Below, piece by piece: positions 8,376 through 17,960 of a stretch of 64,000 bases of DNA. Position 1 is the stretch's first letter, and the number at the start of each line of letters is the position of its first letter. A program made the translations under genes and the position numbers. The DNA comes from Abyssalbus ytuae (GTDB lineage Bacteria; Bacteroidota; Bacteroidia; Flavobacteriales; Flavobacteriaceae). The notes beneath the pieces are model-generated. The model had not been told where the DNA came from. It did no database searches and worked only from the letters and a program-made list of their open reading frames with translations. The stretch covers positions 124,001-188,000 of the forward strand of contig NZ_CP094358.1 in NCBI RefSeq assembly GCF_022807975.1, read 5' to 3'.

Positions 8376-9416
8376 TTACCTGGCAACTCTTCCTGAAGAG
8401 TCTCCACTTAATAATTTTTCTACTTCCGGTACGGTTACCAAATTAGCATCGCCATAAATTGTATGTTTAAGACAAGAAGCTGCTACGGCAAAATTTAATG
8501 CCTTCTGATCATCATTCGGGTAAGTTTTTAGTCCGTATATCAATCCCCCCATAAAACTATCTCCTCCTCCTACTCTATCTACAATATGTGTAATTTGATA
8601 AGTAGGAGATTTATACATTTGTTGCCCATCATACAGTACACCGGCCCATGTATTATGGGAAGCGCTTATAGAGCCTCTTAATGTGGTAATTACTTTTTTA
8701 GCTTTGGGGAATTTTTTCATCATTTGTTGACAAACCGACAAAAAAGCTTCTGCCGTTACATCATGACCATGTTTGGTAACATCCAGTCCTTCCGGATGAA
8801 TTCCAAAATGCTTCTCTGCATCTTCCTCATTACCCAAAATAATATCACAATGACGTACCAGGGGTTCCATTATTTCTTCCGGGGATTTACCATACTTCCA
8901 TAATTTTGCTCTATAGTTAAGATCTGTTGAAATGGTCAAACCCATTTTATCTGCTGTTTCCACTGCTTCTAAACAAACATCTGCTGCTCCCTGGGAAATT
9001 GCCGGTGTAATACCCGTCCAATGAAACCAGTCGGCTCCTTCAAATACCTGTTCCCAATCAATCATACCTTTTTCAATTTGAGCCATTGCCGAGTGTGCTC
9101 TATCGTAAACAACTTTGCTGCCCCGGCTAACTGCACCGGTTTCTAAAAAATAAATTCCTAAACGGTCACCACCAAAAATAATATGGCCCGTACCTACATT
9201 TTTTTTGCGCATTTCCATCAGTGCACATTCCCCTATATCATTTTTAGGTAATCGGGTTACAAAATCTACCGGAATACCATAATTAGACAAGGAGACGGCC
9301 ACATTGGACTCACCCCCGCCATATATTACTTCAAATGAATTTGCCTGAGAAAATCTTAAAAAACCGGGAGGTGCTAGGCGTAGCATAATCTCTCCGAACG
9401 TAACTACTTTTTTCAT
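8376..9416 (-). CDS. kdgK: 2-keto-3-deoxygluconate kinase (PfkB family)
   Basis: Encodes 346 residues of the ribokinase/PfkB family: the N-terminal TFGEIMLRLAPPG, the glycine pair in VIYGGGESNVAVSL and the C-terminal RVGGGDSFMGGLIYG, which holds the catalytic aspartate and anion hole. It phosphorylates KDG to KDPG with ATP. Both the kdu branch (after KduD) and the uxa/uxu branches feed it, and the aldolase gene eda follows immediately. The gap to uxaC upstream is 24 bases. Confidence 0.94.
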   Translation of the reverse strand: MKKVVTFGEIMLRLAPPGFLRFSQANSFEVIYGGGESNVAVSLSNYGIPVDFVTRLPKNDIGECALMEMRKKNVGTGHIIFGGDRLGIYFLETGAVSRGSKVVYDRAHSAMAQIEKGMIDWEQVFEGADWFHWTGITPAISQGAADVCLEAVETADKMGLTISTDLNYRAKLWKYGKSPEEIMEPLVRHCDIILGNEEDAEKHFGIHPEGLDVTKHGHDVTAEAFLSVCQQMMKKFPKAKKVITTLRGSISASHNTWAGVLYDGQQMYKSPTYQITHIVDRVGGGDSFMGGLIYGLKTYPNDDQKALNFAVAASCLKHTIYGDANLVTVPEVEKLLSGDSSGRVAR

Positions 9417-9440
9417 TATACTTAAATCTTCTTTTTTAAT

Positions 9441-10835
9441 CTAAAAATTGAAATATTCTTTTGCATTATAATAACAGATATCTGAAATGATTTTTCCCAT
9501 CCATTTCACATCACCGGGCAATTCTCCCTTTTTCATTTCTTCTCCAAATAAATTGCATAAAACCCTTCGGAAGTACTCATGCCTAGGAAAAGAGAGAAAG
9601 CTTCTTGAATCGGTTAACATTCCTATGAAGCAACTTATTAATCCCATATTGGATAAAGAATTTAATTGCTTAGTAATACCATCTTTTTGATCTAAAAACC
9701 ACCATCCTGAACCGAATTGTAATTTCCCTTTGATACTACCATCATTAAAATTTCCGGTCATGGTAGCCAAAACTTCATTATCAGCAGGATTCAGGTTATA
9801 AAGTATGGTTTTAGTCAATTGATCTTTACTATCCAGCCGGTTCAAAAATTTAGATAGTGTTAAAGCCTGAGAATAATCACCAATAGAATCCCAACCCGTG
9901 TCAGGACCCAATACGGAATTCATTCTACTATTATTATTTCTTAAAGCACCTAAATGAAACTGCTGAACCCAACCATATTTATGATATGTTTCGCCTAGAA
10001 AGAGAAGTATTGCACTTTGAAATTTTTCATCTTCAATGTTTGATAATACTTTTCCTTCTCTCCTTTTTCTGAAGATTTGATCAACCTCATTATCATTAAA
10101 CTCTACAAATGGAATATAATTCAAACCGTGATCAGATAATTTACAACCGTGCTGATTAAAATAATCTATCCGTAATGCCAAGGCATCACATAAATCCTGA
10201 AATGAATTGATATCAAATCCAGCTACTTCTTCCAAATTACTAACATATTGATTGTAGTTCTCATTAGAAATAAGAATTGCTTTATCCGGCCTAAACGAAG
10301 TACTCACCTTTGTTTTAAAATCACTTTTCAATAATTTGTCGTGATTTTCCAGGTTGTCAATTGGATCTTCAGTAGTACAGATAACTTCAACATTCATCTT
10401 ACTAATTAGGTGTTGACAACTTGAAGAGTTATTATTTAGCTGATTTGATGTTGCCTCATATATTCTTTCAGCCGATTGGTTGTTTAAATATTCAGTAATT
10501 CCAAAATATCTGGATAACTCAAGATGTGTCCAGTGAAATAACGGGTTCCGAACAGTAAAGGGAACTACTTCAGCCCACTTAAAAAATTTTTCTTTATCTG
10601 ATGCATCTCCGGTAACGAATTTCTCATCTATACCATATGTCCTCATAGCTCTCCATTTGTAATGATCACCATGGATCCATATTTCTGTTATATTCCTGAA
10701 TACTCTATCATCAGCTATATCTTTAGGAGATAAATGACAGTGATAGTCAATTATGGGCATTTTAGAAGCATAATTGTGATACAGTTCGTTGGCATACTCG
10801 TTATGCAGTAAAAAATTTTCATTGATACAATCCAT
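9441..10835 (-). CDS. uxaC: Glucuronate/galacturonate isomerase
   Basis: Encodes 464 residues (E. coli UxaC is 470). An amidohydrolase-like fold is indicated by DYHCHLSPKDIADD near the N-terminus, a metal-binding type motif, followed by GDHYKWRAMRTYGI and the LGPDTGWDSIGDYSQA and TDSRSFLSFPRHEYFRR segments typical of uronate isomerases. It converts D-galacturonate to D-tagaturonate and D-glucuronate to D-fructuronate, so it serves both the uxaB-uxaA genes in this operon and the uxuB-uxuA genes at 31.7-33.7 kb. It lies 17 bases after kduD. Confidence 0.95.
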   Translation of the reverse strand: MDCINENFLLHNEYANELYHNYASKMPIIDYHCHLSPKDIADDRVFRNITEIWIHGDHYKWRAMRTYGIDEKFVTGDASDKEKFFKWAEVVPFTVRNPLFHWTHLELSRYFGITEYLNNQSAERIYEATSNQLNNNSSSCQHLISKMNVEVICTTEDPIDNLENHDKLLKSDFKTKVSTSFRPDKAILISNENYNQYVSNLEEVAGFDINSFQDLCDALALRIDYFNQHGCKLSDHGLNYIPFVEFNDNEVDQIFRKRREGKVLSNIEDEKFQSAILLFLGETYHKYGWVQQFHLGALRNNNSRMNSVLGPDTGWDSIGDYSQALTLSKFLNRLDSKDQLTKTILYNLNPADNEVLATMTGNFNDGSIKGKLQFGSGWWFLDQKDGITKQLNSLSNMGLISCFIGMLTDSRSFLSFPRHEYFRRVLCNLFGEEMKKGELPGDVKWMGKIISDICYYNAKEYFNF

Positions 10836-10852
10836 TCTACAATATTTTATGG

Positions 10853-11635
10853 TTACACTTCATTTGAAGGTTTACCTATAGTTGCCAGAATTCCTCCATC
10901 TACATAAATAATTTGTCCGTTTACAAAATCACTTGCTTTTGAGGATAAAAAAACGGCCGTACCAGCTAAGTCTTCCGGATTCCCCCAACGCCCTGCAGGC
11001 GTACGGTTAATAATAAATTCATTAAAAGGATGCCCATCAATACGAATAGGTTCTGTTTGTGATGTAGCAAAATATCCCGGTCCAATGCCATTCACTTGTA
11101 TATTATATTTTGCCCATTCTGTTGCCAGATTTCGGGTAAGCATTTTTAAACCACCCTTTGCTGCTGCATAAGCAGAAACACTGTTTCGTCCCAGTTCACT
11201 CATCATAGAACATATATTGATAATTTTTCCCGCTTTTCTTTTAATCATTTTTCTTGCTACCAATTGTGACATTATAAAAGCACCCACCAAGTCAACATCA
11301 ATAACCTGTCTGAAGCTTTCGACCGGCATATCAATTGCCTGTTCCCTTTTGATTATTCCGGCATTATTGATTAAAATATCTATTTGTCCTTCCTTTTCAA
11401 TTTTTTCAACATATTGAGCAGCCGCTTTTTCGTTAGTAATATCAAATATGTGGCCCGAAACTTTATATCCTTTCCTTTTATAATGGTCTAATGCTTGTTG
11501 CATTTTAGAAGGTGTAGTTCCGTTTATGATCAATTCTGCTCCGGCTCCGGCTAATCCTTCAGCCATTGCCATTCCCAGTCCATGAGTTCCTCCTGTTACT
11601 AATACCCTTTTTCCGGTTAAATCAAATAAACTCAT
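10853..11635 (-). CDS. kduD: 2-keto-3-deoxygluconate oxidoreductase (KduD, SDR family)
   Basis: Encodes 260 residues of the classical short-chain dehydrogenase family: nucleotide-binding TGGTHGLGMAMAEGLA, NNAG, the catalytic Tyr-x3-Lys in SAYAAAKGG, and the C-terminal NGQIIYVDGG. In pectin and glycosaminoglycan pathways KduD reduces 2,5-diketo-3-deoxygluconate to 2-keto-3-deoxygluconate. The assignment rests on kduI lying 5 bases upstream and kdgK downstream; sequence alone would also allow a gluconate 5-dehydrogenase. Confidence 0.88.
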   Translation of the reverse strand: MSLFDLTGKRVLVTGGTHGLGMAMAEGLAGAGAELIINGTTPSKMQQALDHYKRKGYKVSGHIFDITNEKAAAQYVEKIEKEGQIDILINNAGIIKREQAIDMPVESFRQVIDVDLVGAFIMSQLVARKMIKRKAGKIINICSMMSELGRNSVSAYAAAKGGLKMLTRNLATEWAKYNIQVNGIGPGYFATSQTEPIRIDGHPFNEFIINRTPAGRWGNPEDLAGTAVFLSSKASDFVNGQIIYVDGGILATIGKPSNEV

Positions 11636-11640
11636 GCCCT

Positions 11641-12477
11641 TTATTTTAATTGGTTAGGAGGACATATATCCATATCCCCATAATCTAAATTTTCACCTGC
11701 CATACCCCAAACAAAAGAGTAATTACATGTTCCTGCACCGGAATGGATAGACCATTCAGGTGATAGAACAGCCTGATTATTTTTCATGAAAATATGTCGG
11801 GTATTTTGAGGTTGTCCCATAAAATGACACACTGTTTGTTCATCTTCAACATCAAAATAGAAATAAGCCTCCATCCTTCTTTCGTGAGTATGTGCGGGCA
11901 TTGTGTTCCACACATTACCTTCTACCAGTTCTGTAAGCCCCATTTGTAACTGGCATGTATTTACAATACTATTTACTATAAGCTTATTCAGAATGCGACG
12001 GTTGGCATATTTTTCATCTCCCAGCTGAATAACTTCTGCATTGTCTTTCCCTACTTTTTTGGTTGGAAACTCCTTGTGAGCAGGAGCGGAATTAATATAA
12101 AATAACGGAGGTGTTCCTGCCGTTGATAAAAATTCTACATCTTTAGCATTTTTGCCAATATAAAGAGCCTCCTTTTTATCAAGTTCGTATTTAACACCAT
12201 CTACTATAATAATTCCTTTTCCCCCTACATTAATAACACCCATCTCTCTCCTGTCCAGGAAATTAGCCGATTTCAAATAAGGGATGGTTTCCAGTTTTAA
12301 ATTCTTTTTCACCGGTTTAGCCCCACCTACTATAAACCTGTCATACATGGAATAAGTCAAACTAATCATATCATCTTTAAACAGGTTTTCAATCAAAAAA
12401 TGTTTTCTTAGTTCATCAGTTCCATATTTTAATGCATCTTCAGGATGAGATGCATATCTAAATTCGTGTGTAATCAT
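11641..12477 (-). CDS. kduI: 5-keto-4-deoxyuronate isomerase
   Basis: Encodes 278 residues, the same length as E. coli KduI. It is a cupin, with the metal-binding AHTHERRMEAYFYFD segment and the family pattern at FEVRYASHP-like N-terminus (here HEFRYASHPEDAL). It isomerises 4-deoxy-5-ketouronate, the spontaneous product of unsaturated uronates released by GH88, to 2,5-diketo-3-deoxygluconate. It is the first gene of the eight-gene catabolic operon; a 26-base perfect palindrome begins 21 bases before its start codon. Its presence shows that the polymer is attacked at least partly by a lyase. Confidence 0.96.
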   Translation of the reverse strand: MITHEFRYASHPEDALKYGTDELRKHFLIENLFKDDMISLTYSMYDRFIVGGAKPVKKNLKLETIPYLKSANFLDRREMGVINVGGKGIIIVDGVKYELDKKEALYIGKNAKDVEFLSTAGTPPLFYINSAPAHKEFPTKKVGKDNAEVIQLGDEKYANRRILNKLIVNSIVNTCQLQMGLTELVEGNVWNTMPAHTHERRMEAYFYFDVEDEQTVCHFMGQPQNTRHIFMKNNQAVLSPEWSIHSGAGTCNYSFVWGMAGENLDYGDMDICPPNQLK

Positions 12478-12497
12478 GTTTAAAATTTATATTTGTG

Positions 12498-12523
12498 TAT
12501 TTGTGTAATCGATTACACAAATA
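12498..12523 (-). promoter_or_regulatory. LacI-type operator overlapping the kduI-operon promoter
   Basis: A perfect 26-base palindrome, with core TTGTGTAATCGATTACACAA at 12501-12520 and central CG. On the minus strand TATATTTG (12525 to 12518), a match to the TAnnTTTG -7 element, overlaps its edge, so bound repressor would block the promoter. The 12-base centre is identical to the site at 2040-2051 beside lacI. Confidence 0.85.
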
Positions 12524-12686
12524 TATGCAATTATATTTATTTCTTAATAATTAAGTCTTCTGTTAATAATAATTCTTAATAAAAAAGGATTGTCAACCTG
12601 ATTATAATTAAATACTTTATCATCCTCTTATTTAAGTAAAAAAACATATCTTTTTCAGCTATATTTTTATAAAAATTATGACAGAT

Positions 12687-15113
12687 TTATTGAACTATTT
12701 TTAAATAGACTCCTTTAAAATCCTGGTTCAAAACAGTAACATTTATCGAAGATGAATTTTTATCAGGGATAAGTTCTACACTTGCTGTTCCGTTTGCCAT
12801 TGAAATAATATCAGATCCGGTTGGAGTACCTTGATTCTTTAATAATCTCCCTCCCGATAAACATTGGAAATAAACCCTCTTTTCGTAGTCCAAACAAGAT
12901 AAACCTTTAACGTCTAAAGCTTTGGCAGTAATTAACAGGTTTCCATTACTAAGTTTTTTATAGGATAAAGAAAGTTGAGTAGGCTTTCCATTTATAGTAT
13001 GCCTGTAATTGATATTTAATGTATCTGATATTTGTTGTCCTTCTTTATTGCCAGCTACAGCTAATAATTTATTTTTTCCATCTTTAAAATTTACTTCCCA
13101 GTTAAGTCCGGAGGCAGGAAATTGTGTTATGTCTTTTTCTTTTTTTCCAAGTGACTTGCCATTATGGAATAATTCTACGGAAGAACAATTACTATAAACA
13201 CTAATAATTCTTGGAAGGTTTTTTGGACCTTGTCTTTCTTTCCATGTATGTGACTCGATATAAACAAAAGGATCTTTTGACCAATAACTTTTAAAAACAT
13301 AATACGCATCTTTAGGTTTTCCGCTTCTGTCTGTTAAGCCTTTTTGGTTAATATACGGAATCTCGTTTTCAGGACGTAAAGGAGTTCCAAAATCTTTCAT
13401 TGCCCATTGAATATTTCCGGCAAAAGTTGAATCTGTTTCAGAAACTCTTAAATGCCAATCAAAAAGATCTACAATATAATTTTCGCTCCAATCTCCAACT
13501 TTAGCTATGTTATCTACCTTAGTTTGAACTATTTCTTCTTCCCAACCTTGAGAATTTATAATCCCTTCTCCTGTAACTGGAATTTCTGTATGCCTTCCAA
13601 AATGACTTGACCCTCCATATTCTGCATGAATAAAATAGTCATATTTCTTTTTATACAAGTCTATTGCTTTTTGATAATTCTTATAGCTTCCTGAATACCA
13701 CCCAGACCATATTGAAGGAGAAAATACATCAACAATATCGGATCCTTCATAGTATTTTCTGATAGCTGTTTTTCTACCGGGGTCTAATTCACGTGCTATT
13801 TGATTTAGCTCTTTTAAAAAAGGATTTATTTTTATTACCTCATCACCCCCTTCAAAATCAGGTAACCAATATATTTCGTTGCCTAAAGACCAAATAATTA
13901 TACTGGGATGATTATAATTTTGCAGAATCATTTCTTTTAAAAGATTTTTGGTGTTTTTCTTCCATGTATCATTTCCTATACCTCCCCGGCACCAGGGAAG
14001 TTCATCCCACACTAAAATACCTAACTCATCACACGCCTTGTAAACCTCCGGATCTTGAGGATAATGTGCTAAACGCACAAAATTGGCTCCCATATCCTTA
14101 ATTAATTTTATATCGGCATAATGTTGTTTATTGCTCATAGCTGCTCCTACTCCTGCATGTTCTTCGTGCCGGTGGGTTCCTCTTAATAACAATCTTTTTC
14201 CGTTAAGATAAAAAGGGCCGTTTTTTTTGAACTCAAACCAACGGAAACCTATTTTTTCAGAGACTTTATCAACCTTATTTCCATTTTGAACCAGAGAAAG
14301 TTCAACGGAATATAAGTTGGGAGTATCAATATCCCATAAACTTGGGTTTTTAATATTTTTAAATATAACTGTTGTTATTGGTTTGGTAACCCTGATTGTT
14401 TTTTCCCTAATAATTTTATTTGAAAAAGGAGCTTTAAGAACCGCCTTAAAAAATAACCCTCTTTTTGAATCCAGATTTTTAATTTGAGTTGTAATTTTTA
14501 ATGAAGCCTCTTTTTCTGAAACTTCCGGGGTACTTATTTTAGGTTCTCCTAAATGTAGAACGGGTAATGTTATTAACCATACATCTCTTGTTATACCTCC
14601 ATAAATAAAGAAATCACTTTTTTGGGAGGGTATTATTTCCGGATTGTAACTATTATCTACCCGTATTAAAATTTCATTATCGCCTTTTTCTAAATAATCT
14701 GATATATCAATTTTAAACCCAACATAACCTCCAACATGGTTCCCTGCTTCTTCCCCGTTAACATATACTTTAGTTGTGATATTCGCTCCTTCAAAATATA
14801 ATATTTTACGCTTATTTTTGGAGAGGTCTAAACAGGAAATGTTCTTTTTATACCAACCTGCATTTCTTCTATATCCGGGTTCCGAATCCATTGTATCTTC
14901 ATTATTCCAGGTATGTGGTAAGTTTATGGGTTGCCAATATTCCGTTTCATTTCTAACTTCTTCAACATTTATACTATTATTCTCTAAGTACAACCAATTC
15001 TCATTTAATAACATCTTCTCCCTTGCTAAGTTTGTATCCTGGGAAACTAAAACACAGGGAAATCCAAAAAAATACAGGGTGATGGTTAGTTTAAAAATTT
15101 GCAACATATTCAT
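12687..15113 (-). CDS. GH2 family exo-glycosidase (beta-glucuronidase or beta-galactosidase type)
   Basis: Encodes 808 residues with an export signal (about residues 1-24). The three-part GH2 core is present: jelly-roll sugar-binding domain (about 45-185, with LPHTWNNEDT), immunoglobulin-like domain (about 190-295) and TIM barrel (about 300-600), followed by an Ig-like C-terminal domain. The acid/base is Glu413 in SLGNEIYW and the nucleophile Glu498 in HAEYGG. It would remove a terminal beta-linked sugar from oligosaccharides in the periplasm. Family is certain; whether the sugar is glucuronic acid, galacturonic acid or galactose cannot be settled by eye. It follows the GH88 gene by 25 bases. 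Confidence 0.9.
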   Translation of the reverse strand: MNMLQIFKLTITLYFFGFPCVLVSQDTNLAREKMLLNENWLYLENNSINVEEVRNETEYWQPINLPHTWNNEDTMDSEPGYRRNAGWYKKNISCLDLSKNKRKILYFEGANITTKVYVNGEEAGNHVGGYVGFKIDISDYLEKGDNEILIRVDNSYNPEIIPSQKSDFFIYGGITRDVWLITLPVLHLGEPKISTPEVSEKEASLKITTQIKNLDSKRGLFFKAVLKAPFSNKIIREKTIRVTKPITTVIFKNIKNPSLWDIDTPNLYSVELSLVQNGNKVDKVSEKIGFRWFEFKKNGPFYLNGKRLLLRGTHRHEEHAGVGAAMSNKQHYADIKLIKDMGANFVRLAHYPQDPEVYKACDELGILVWDELPWCRGGIGNDTWKKNTKNLLKEMILQNYNHPSIIIWSLGNEIYWLPDFEGGDEVIKINPFLKELNQIARELDPGRKTAIRKYYEGSDIVDVFSPSIWSGWYSGSYKNYQKAIDLYKKKYDYFIHAEYGGSSHFGRHTEIPVTGEGIINSQGWEEEIVQTKVDNIAKVGDWSENYIVDLFDWHLRVSETDSTFAGNIQWAMKDFGTPLRPENEIPYINQKGLTDRSGKPKDAYYVFKSYWSKDPFVYIESHTWKERQGPKNLPRIISVYSNCSSVELFHNGKSLGKKEKDITQFPASGLNWEVNFKDGKNKLLAVAGNKEGQQISDTLNINYRHTINGKPTQLSLSYKKLSNGNLLITAKALDVKGLSCLDYEKRVYFQCLSGGRLLKNQGTPTGSDIISMANGTASVELIPDKNSSSINVTVLNQDFKGVYLKIVQ

Positions 15114-15138
15114 ATTGAAATATAAAATTTAGAAAAGG

Positions 15139-16308
15139 TTATTTGTAATTAATACTTCTTAACAAAGCTTCAAGAAAATAATAATCAGCATAGACTAATG
15201 GAACATCAATCTCATCTTCTTTTGGCCAATTCCCGGTACTATGCCTTAAAATAAACGGAGCCTGGATATTTTCCTCCAACACATACTCATCTGTCATTAA
15301 ACTTTTCAAAACCTTTTTTGCGAAGCCTAATATTTTTTCATCGTTAGTATAACTGTATAATTCAAATAATGAAGAACTCAATATTGTAGCTGCAGAAACA
15401 TCTTTTGGTGCATTTGGTATACCCGGAGCATTAAAATCCCAATAAGGTATTCCGTCCTCTGGTAAATTTTTATGGTTTATAAAAAAATTTGAGGTCGCAA
15501 TTGCCTGATCGAGATATTTTTTATCTTTTGTATACCTGTAAGCCATCGTAAAACCATATACGCACCATGCTTGCCCCCTTGACCAGGAAGATTCATCATG
15601 AAAACCCTGATGCGTGATCTTTTGTTTTACATTGCCGGTAATAGTGTCGTAAACAACTACATGATAAACACTGTTATTGTCCCGGATATGATTTTTTAGT
15701 GTATGATTAGCATGGGTTACAGCAATTTTATGATAAGTACTATCCCCCGTTATTTTTGTGGCTTCAAACAATAATTCCAAGTTCATCATATTATCTATAA
15801 TAACCGGATATTCCCATTTATCTTTATTAAAATCCCATGAGCGTATGCAACCTACGTTTTTATTAAAGCGTGTTATAAGTGTCTTAGCACTGGTAATTAT
15901 TACATTTTTGTATGCAGGGTTGTTGGTGTTTTTATATCCTTCTCCATAACTACAATAAATTTTAAAGCCCATATCGTGGGTTTTATCATTGTATTTTTGA
16001 CCTTCCAAAAAAGAAGTCCATTGAATAGCTTTTTCTTTATACTCTTCTCTCCTGGTTAAACGATGAAGCTGCCACAAATTACCTGGGAAAAAACCACTGG
16101 TCCAATCACCAGAAGTTACTTTAATAATCTTATCCGGATTAAATGTCATGCTTCTTGGAAATCCTATAGAATCTACAGGATATTCAAGTAATTTTTGATA
16201 TCTGCTATTTAATTGATAATCAATATCATTTAGATTTTCTTTTTTCTTACACCCTAGAAAAAAGAATAGAAATCCTATTAAAGCGAAAGCTGAAAGAGTT
16301 TTAGACAT
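15139..16308 (-). CDS. GH88 unsaturated glucuronyl hydrolase, lipoprotein
   Basis: Encodes 389 residues. A lipobox (FFFLGC, Cys20) makes it an exported lipoprotein. The alpha/alpha-barrel GH88 signatures are visible: WTSGFFPGNLWQL, HDMGF with Asp112 and IIDNMMNLELL with Asp172, which align with the two catalytic aspartates of characterised unsaturated glucuronyl hydrolases, and SWSRGQAWCVYGF. It hydrates the vinyl ether of unsaturated uronate ends left by a polysaccharide lyase, freeing the 4-deoxy-5-ketouronate that KduI uses. It lies 126 bases after susD, with a hairpin in the gap. Confidence 0.93.
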   Translation of the reverse strand: MSKTLSAFALIGFLFFFLGCKKKENLNDIDYQLNSRYQKLLEYPVDSIGFPRSMTFNPDKIIKVTSGDWTSGFFPGNLWQLHRLTRREEYKEKAIQWTSFLEGQKYNDKTHDMGFKIYCSYGEGYKNTNNPAYKNVIITSAKTLITRFNKNVGCIRSWDFNKDKWEYPVIIDNMMNLELLFEATKITGDSTYHKIAVTHANHTLKNHIRDNNSVYHVVVYDTITGNVKQKITHQGFHDESSWSRGQAWCVYGFTMAYRYTKDKKYLDQAIATSNFFINHKNLPEDGIPYWDFNAPGIPNAPKDVSAATILSSSLFELYSYTNDEKILGFAKKVLKSLMTDEYVLEENIQAPFILRHSTGNWPKEDEIDVPLVYADYYFLEALLRSINYK

Positions 16309-16345
16309 AATTTTATTTAAACTATTTTGACATATTTGATTGATA

Positions 16346-16394
16346 TACCTCCAGATAAGCTAATTTTTTAAATATTTAGTTTTATCCGGAGGTA
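16346..16394 (-). terminator. Hairpin between susD and the GH88 gene, possible attenuator or processing site
   Basis: Arms 16346-16358 and 16382-16394 (TACCTCCAGATAA and its complement) pair over 13 bases with one mismatch, with a further short CTAA/TTAG pairing inside. There is no long U run after the stem on the minus strand, so partial termination or mRNA processing that lowers enzyme expression relative to SusC/SusD is more likely than full termination. Confidence 0.5.
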
Positions 16395-16434
16395 ATAGTT
16401 CAGCAATCAATAAATAAGAATCAGAAAATTTTAT

Positions 16435-17940
16435 TTAATACCCCGGATTCTGTAAATCCGGATCAAGACCAGAATCAAATTCTGCCTGAGGTATAGGAAA
16501 ATATTTTTTAAACGGTTGATAACCATTAGTTGCACGTTCGTCTGCACTTAAAACATCATCAATAATACCCCAACGCAATAAATTAAAACGTCTTTTTATT
16601 TCATAAGCTAATTCAAAACTCCATTCCTGTCTTATTATATCTCTAAATTGTTCTTTACTTAACCCTGACTCTATTTCATCGGTATTTGCTCTTCTTCTTA
16701 ATTCGTTTATTGCTGCTATGGCATTATCAGTAGGGCCATTCAATTCATTTTCTGCTTCAGCTTTTATTAAGAAAGCTTCAGCATACCTGAAAATTATTAA
16801 TCCCAATGATGATCTTGATGCATTTTCAGAAATATTATCCCTCCCAAAATCCTGATATTTGTTTATTGCAGGAGTATGAGGATAGGTGCTATTTCTGCTA
16901 AAACTGGTATAGGGAACCGTTTCATAGGGAAGTTGAACCAACTCAGTTAAAAATGTTCCTGCTTTTCTGCTGTCATTATCATTAAAAGCTTCCATTAAAT
17001 AGGGTGAAGCCTGAAAAAGATACCATCCGACTTCTTTAATAGCTCCACCCCTGGGGCGTGCCTGTATACTTAAAATCCCCACTGTTTCCGGCATTTGTAT
17101 TGAAAGTATATGCTCACTTCCATTTTTATTTGCAATTAGAAACAGATCTGAAAAATTAGGTTCTAAACTATATATTCCTAAATCTATTACCTCTTGTGCT
17201 TTATTTAGAGCTAATTCCCACTTTGTATCATCATTAACAGGCCATCCTGCCATACTTAAATACATTTTGGCCAAAAGAATTTTTGCCGCACCTCTTGTGG
17301 GTCTTCCATCATCTAAATGACTACTGGTAGTCCAGGTAAGAGGAAGGTTGTTTTCAGCCTCTTCCAGGTCTTTTATTATAAAATTGTATACTTCTTCTTC
17401 TGATGCCCTTACAATGACCTCATCTTCCTTAACAACCTCTGTAGGTTGATCTCTTATTATCGAAGGGCCGTATAAACGTACTAAATATGCATACATCCAT
17501 GCTCTGTAAAACTTTGCTGCTGCAATGTATGGTACTGTCCATTCTTCATCGGGCAACGATTTTAATAATAAATTAGATTGGTTAATAATAGTATAACAGG
17601 TACTATATATATCTTCGATATACTGATTATCAAGAGCATAAATAAACTGATCTATGTTAAACCTGTCTCCTGAACTATATCTTGTAACGGTTTCATCACT
17701 TGATAATTCAGCGGTTAATATTAATGATCTGTTTGCAAAAGTTGAAGAAGTTAAGGTGGAACTAATGCCTCCTAAAACCAAATCTGCATCCTGTGCCGTT
17801 TGTGGAAAATTTTCAGGAGAAAGCAAACTTTCCGGTTTTTCTTCAAGAAAATCATCATGACATGATGTTAATAATAGAAAAAAGAACAAAATACTAACTC
17901 TTACTTTATAATAGAGGTTGTTATTTTTTTTAAATTTCAT
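16435..17940 (-). CDS. SusD-like outer-membrane glycan-binding lipoprotein (pair 1)
   Basis: Encodes 501 residues. A signal ending in a lipobox (LLLTSC, Cys27) is followed by the SusD N-terminal pattern HDDFLEEKPESLLSPENF and the RagB/SusD C-terminal domain (AEAFLIKAEAENEL, LRRRANTDEI, EWSFELAYEIKRRFNLLRWG). SusD proteins form a lid on the SusC barrel and bind oligosaccharides at the cell surface. It is 20 bases after susC and belongs to the same transcript. The glycan is inferred to be an acidic uronate polymer from the surrounding enzymes. Confidence 0.95.
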   Translation of the reverse strand: MKFKKNNNLYYKVRVSILFFFLLLTSCHDDFLEEKPESLLSPENFPQTAQDADLVLGGISSTLTSSTFANRSLILTAELSSDETVTRYSSGDRFNIDQFIYALDNQYIEDIYSTCYTIINQSNLLLKSLPDEEWTVPYIAAAKFYRAWMYAYLVRLYGPSIIRDQPTEVVKEDEVIVRASEEEVYNFIIKDLEEAENNLPLTWTTSSHLDDGRPTRGAAKILLAKMYLSMAGWPVNDDTKWELALNKAQEVIDLGIYSLEPNFSDLFLIANKNGSEHILSIQMPETVGILSIQARPRGGAIKEVGWYLFQASPYLMEAFNDNDSRKAGTFLTELVQLPYETVPYTSFSRNSTYPHTPAINKYQDFGRDNISENASRSSLGLIIFRYAEAFLIKAEAENELNGPTDNAIAAINELRRRANTDEIESGLSKEQFRDIIRQEWSFELAYEIKRRFNLLRWGIIDDVLSADERATNGYQPFKKYFPIPQAEFDSGLDPDLQNPGY

Positions 17941-17960
17941 CTTAATAATTTTACTGGTTA

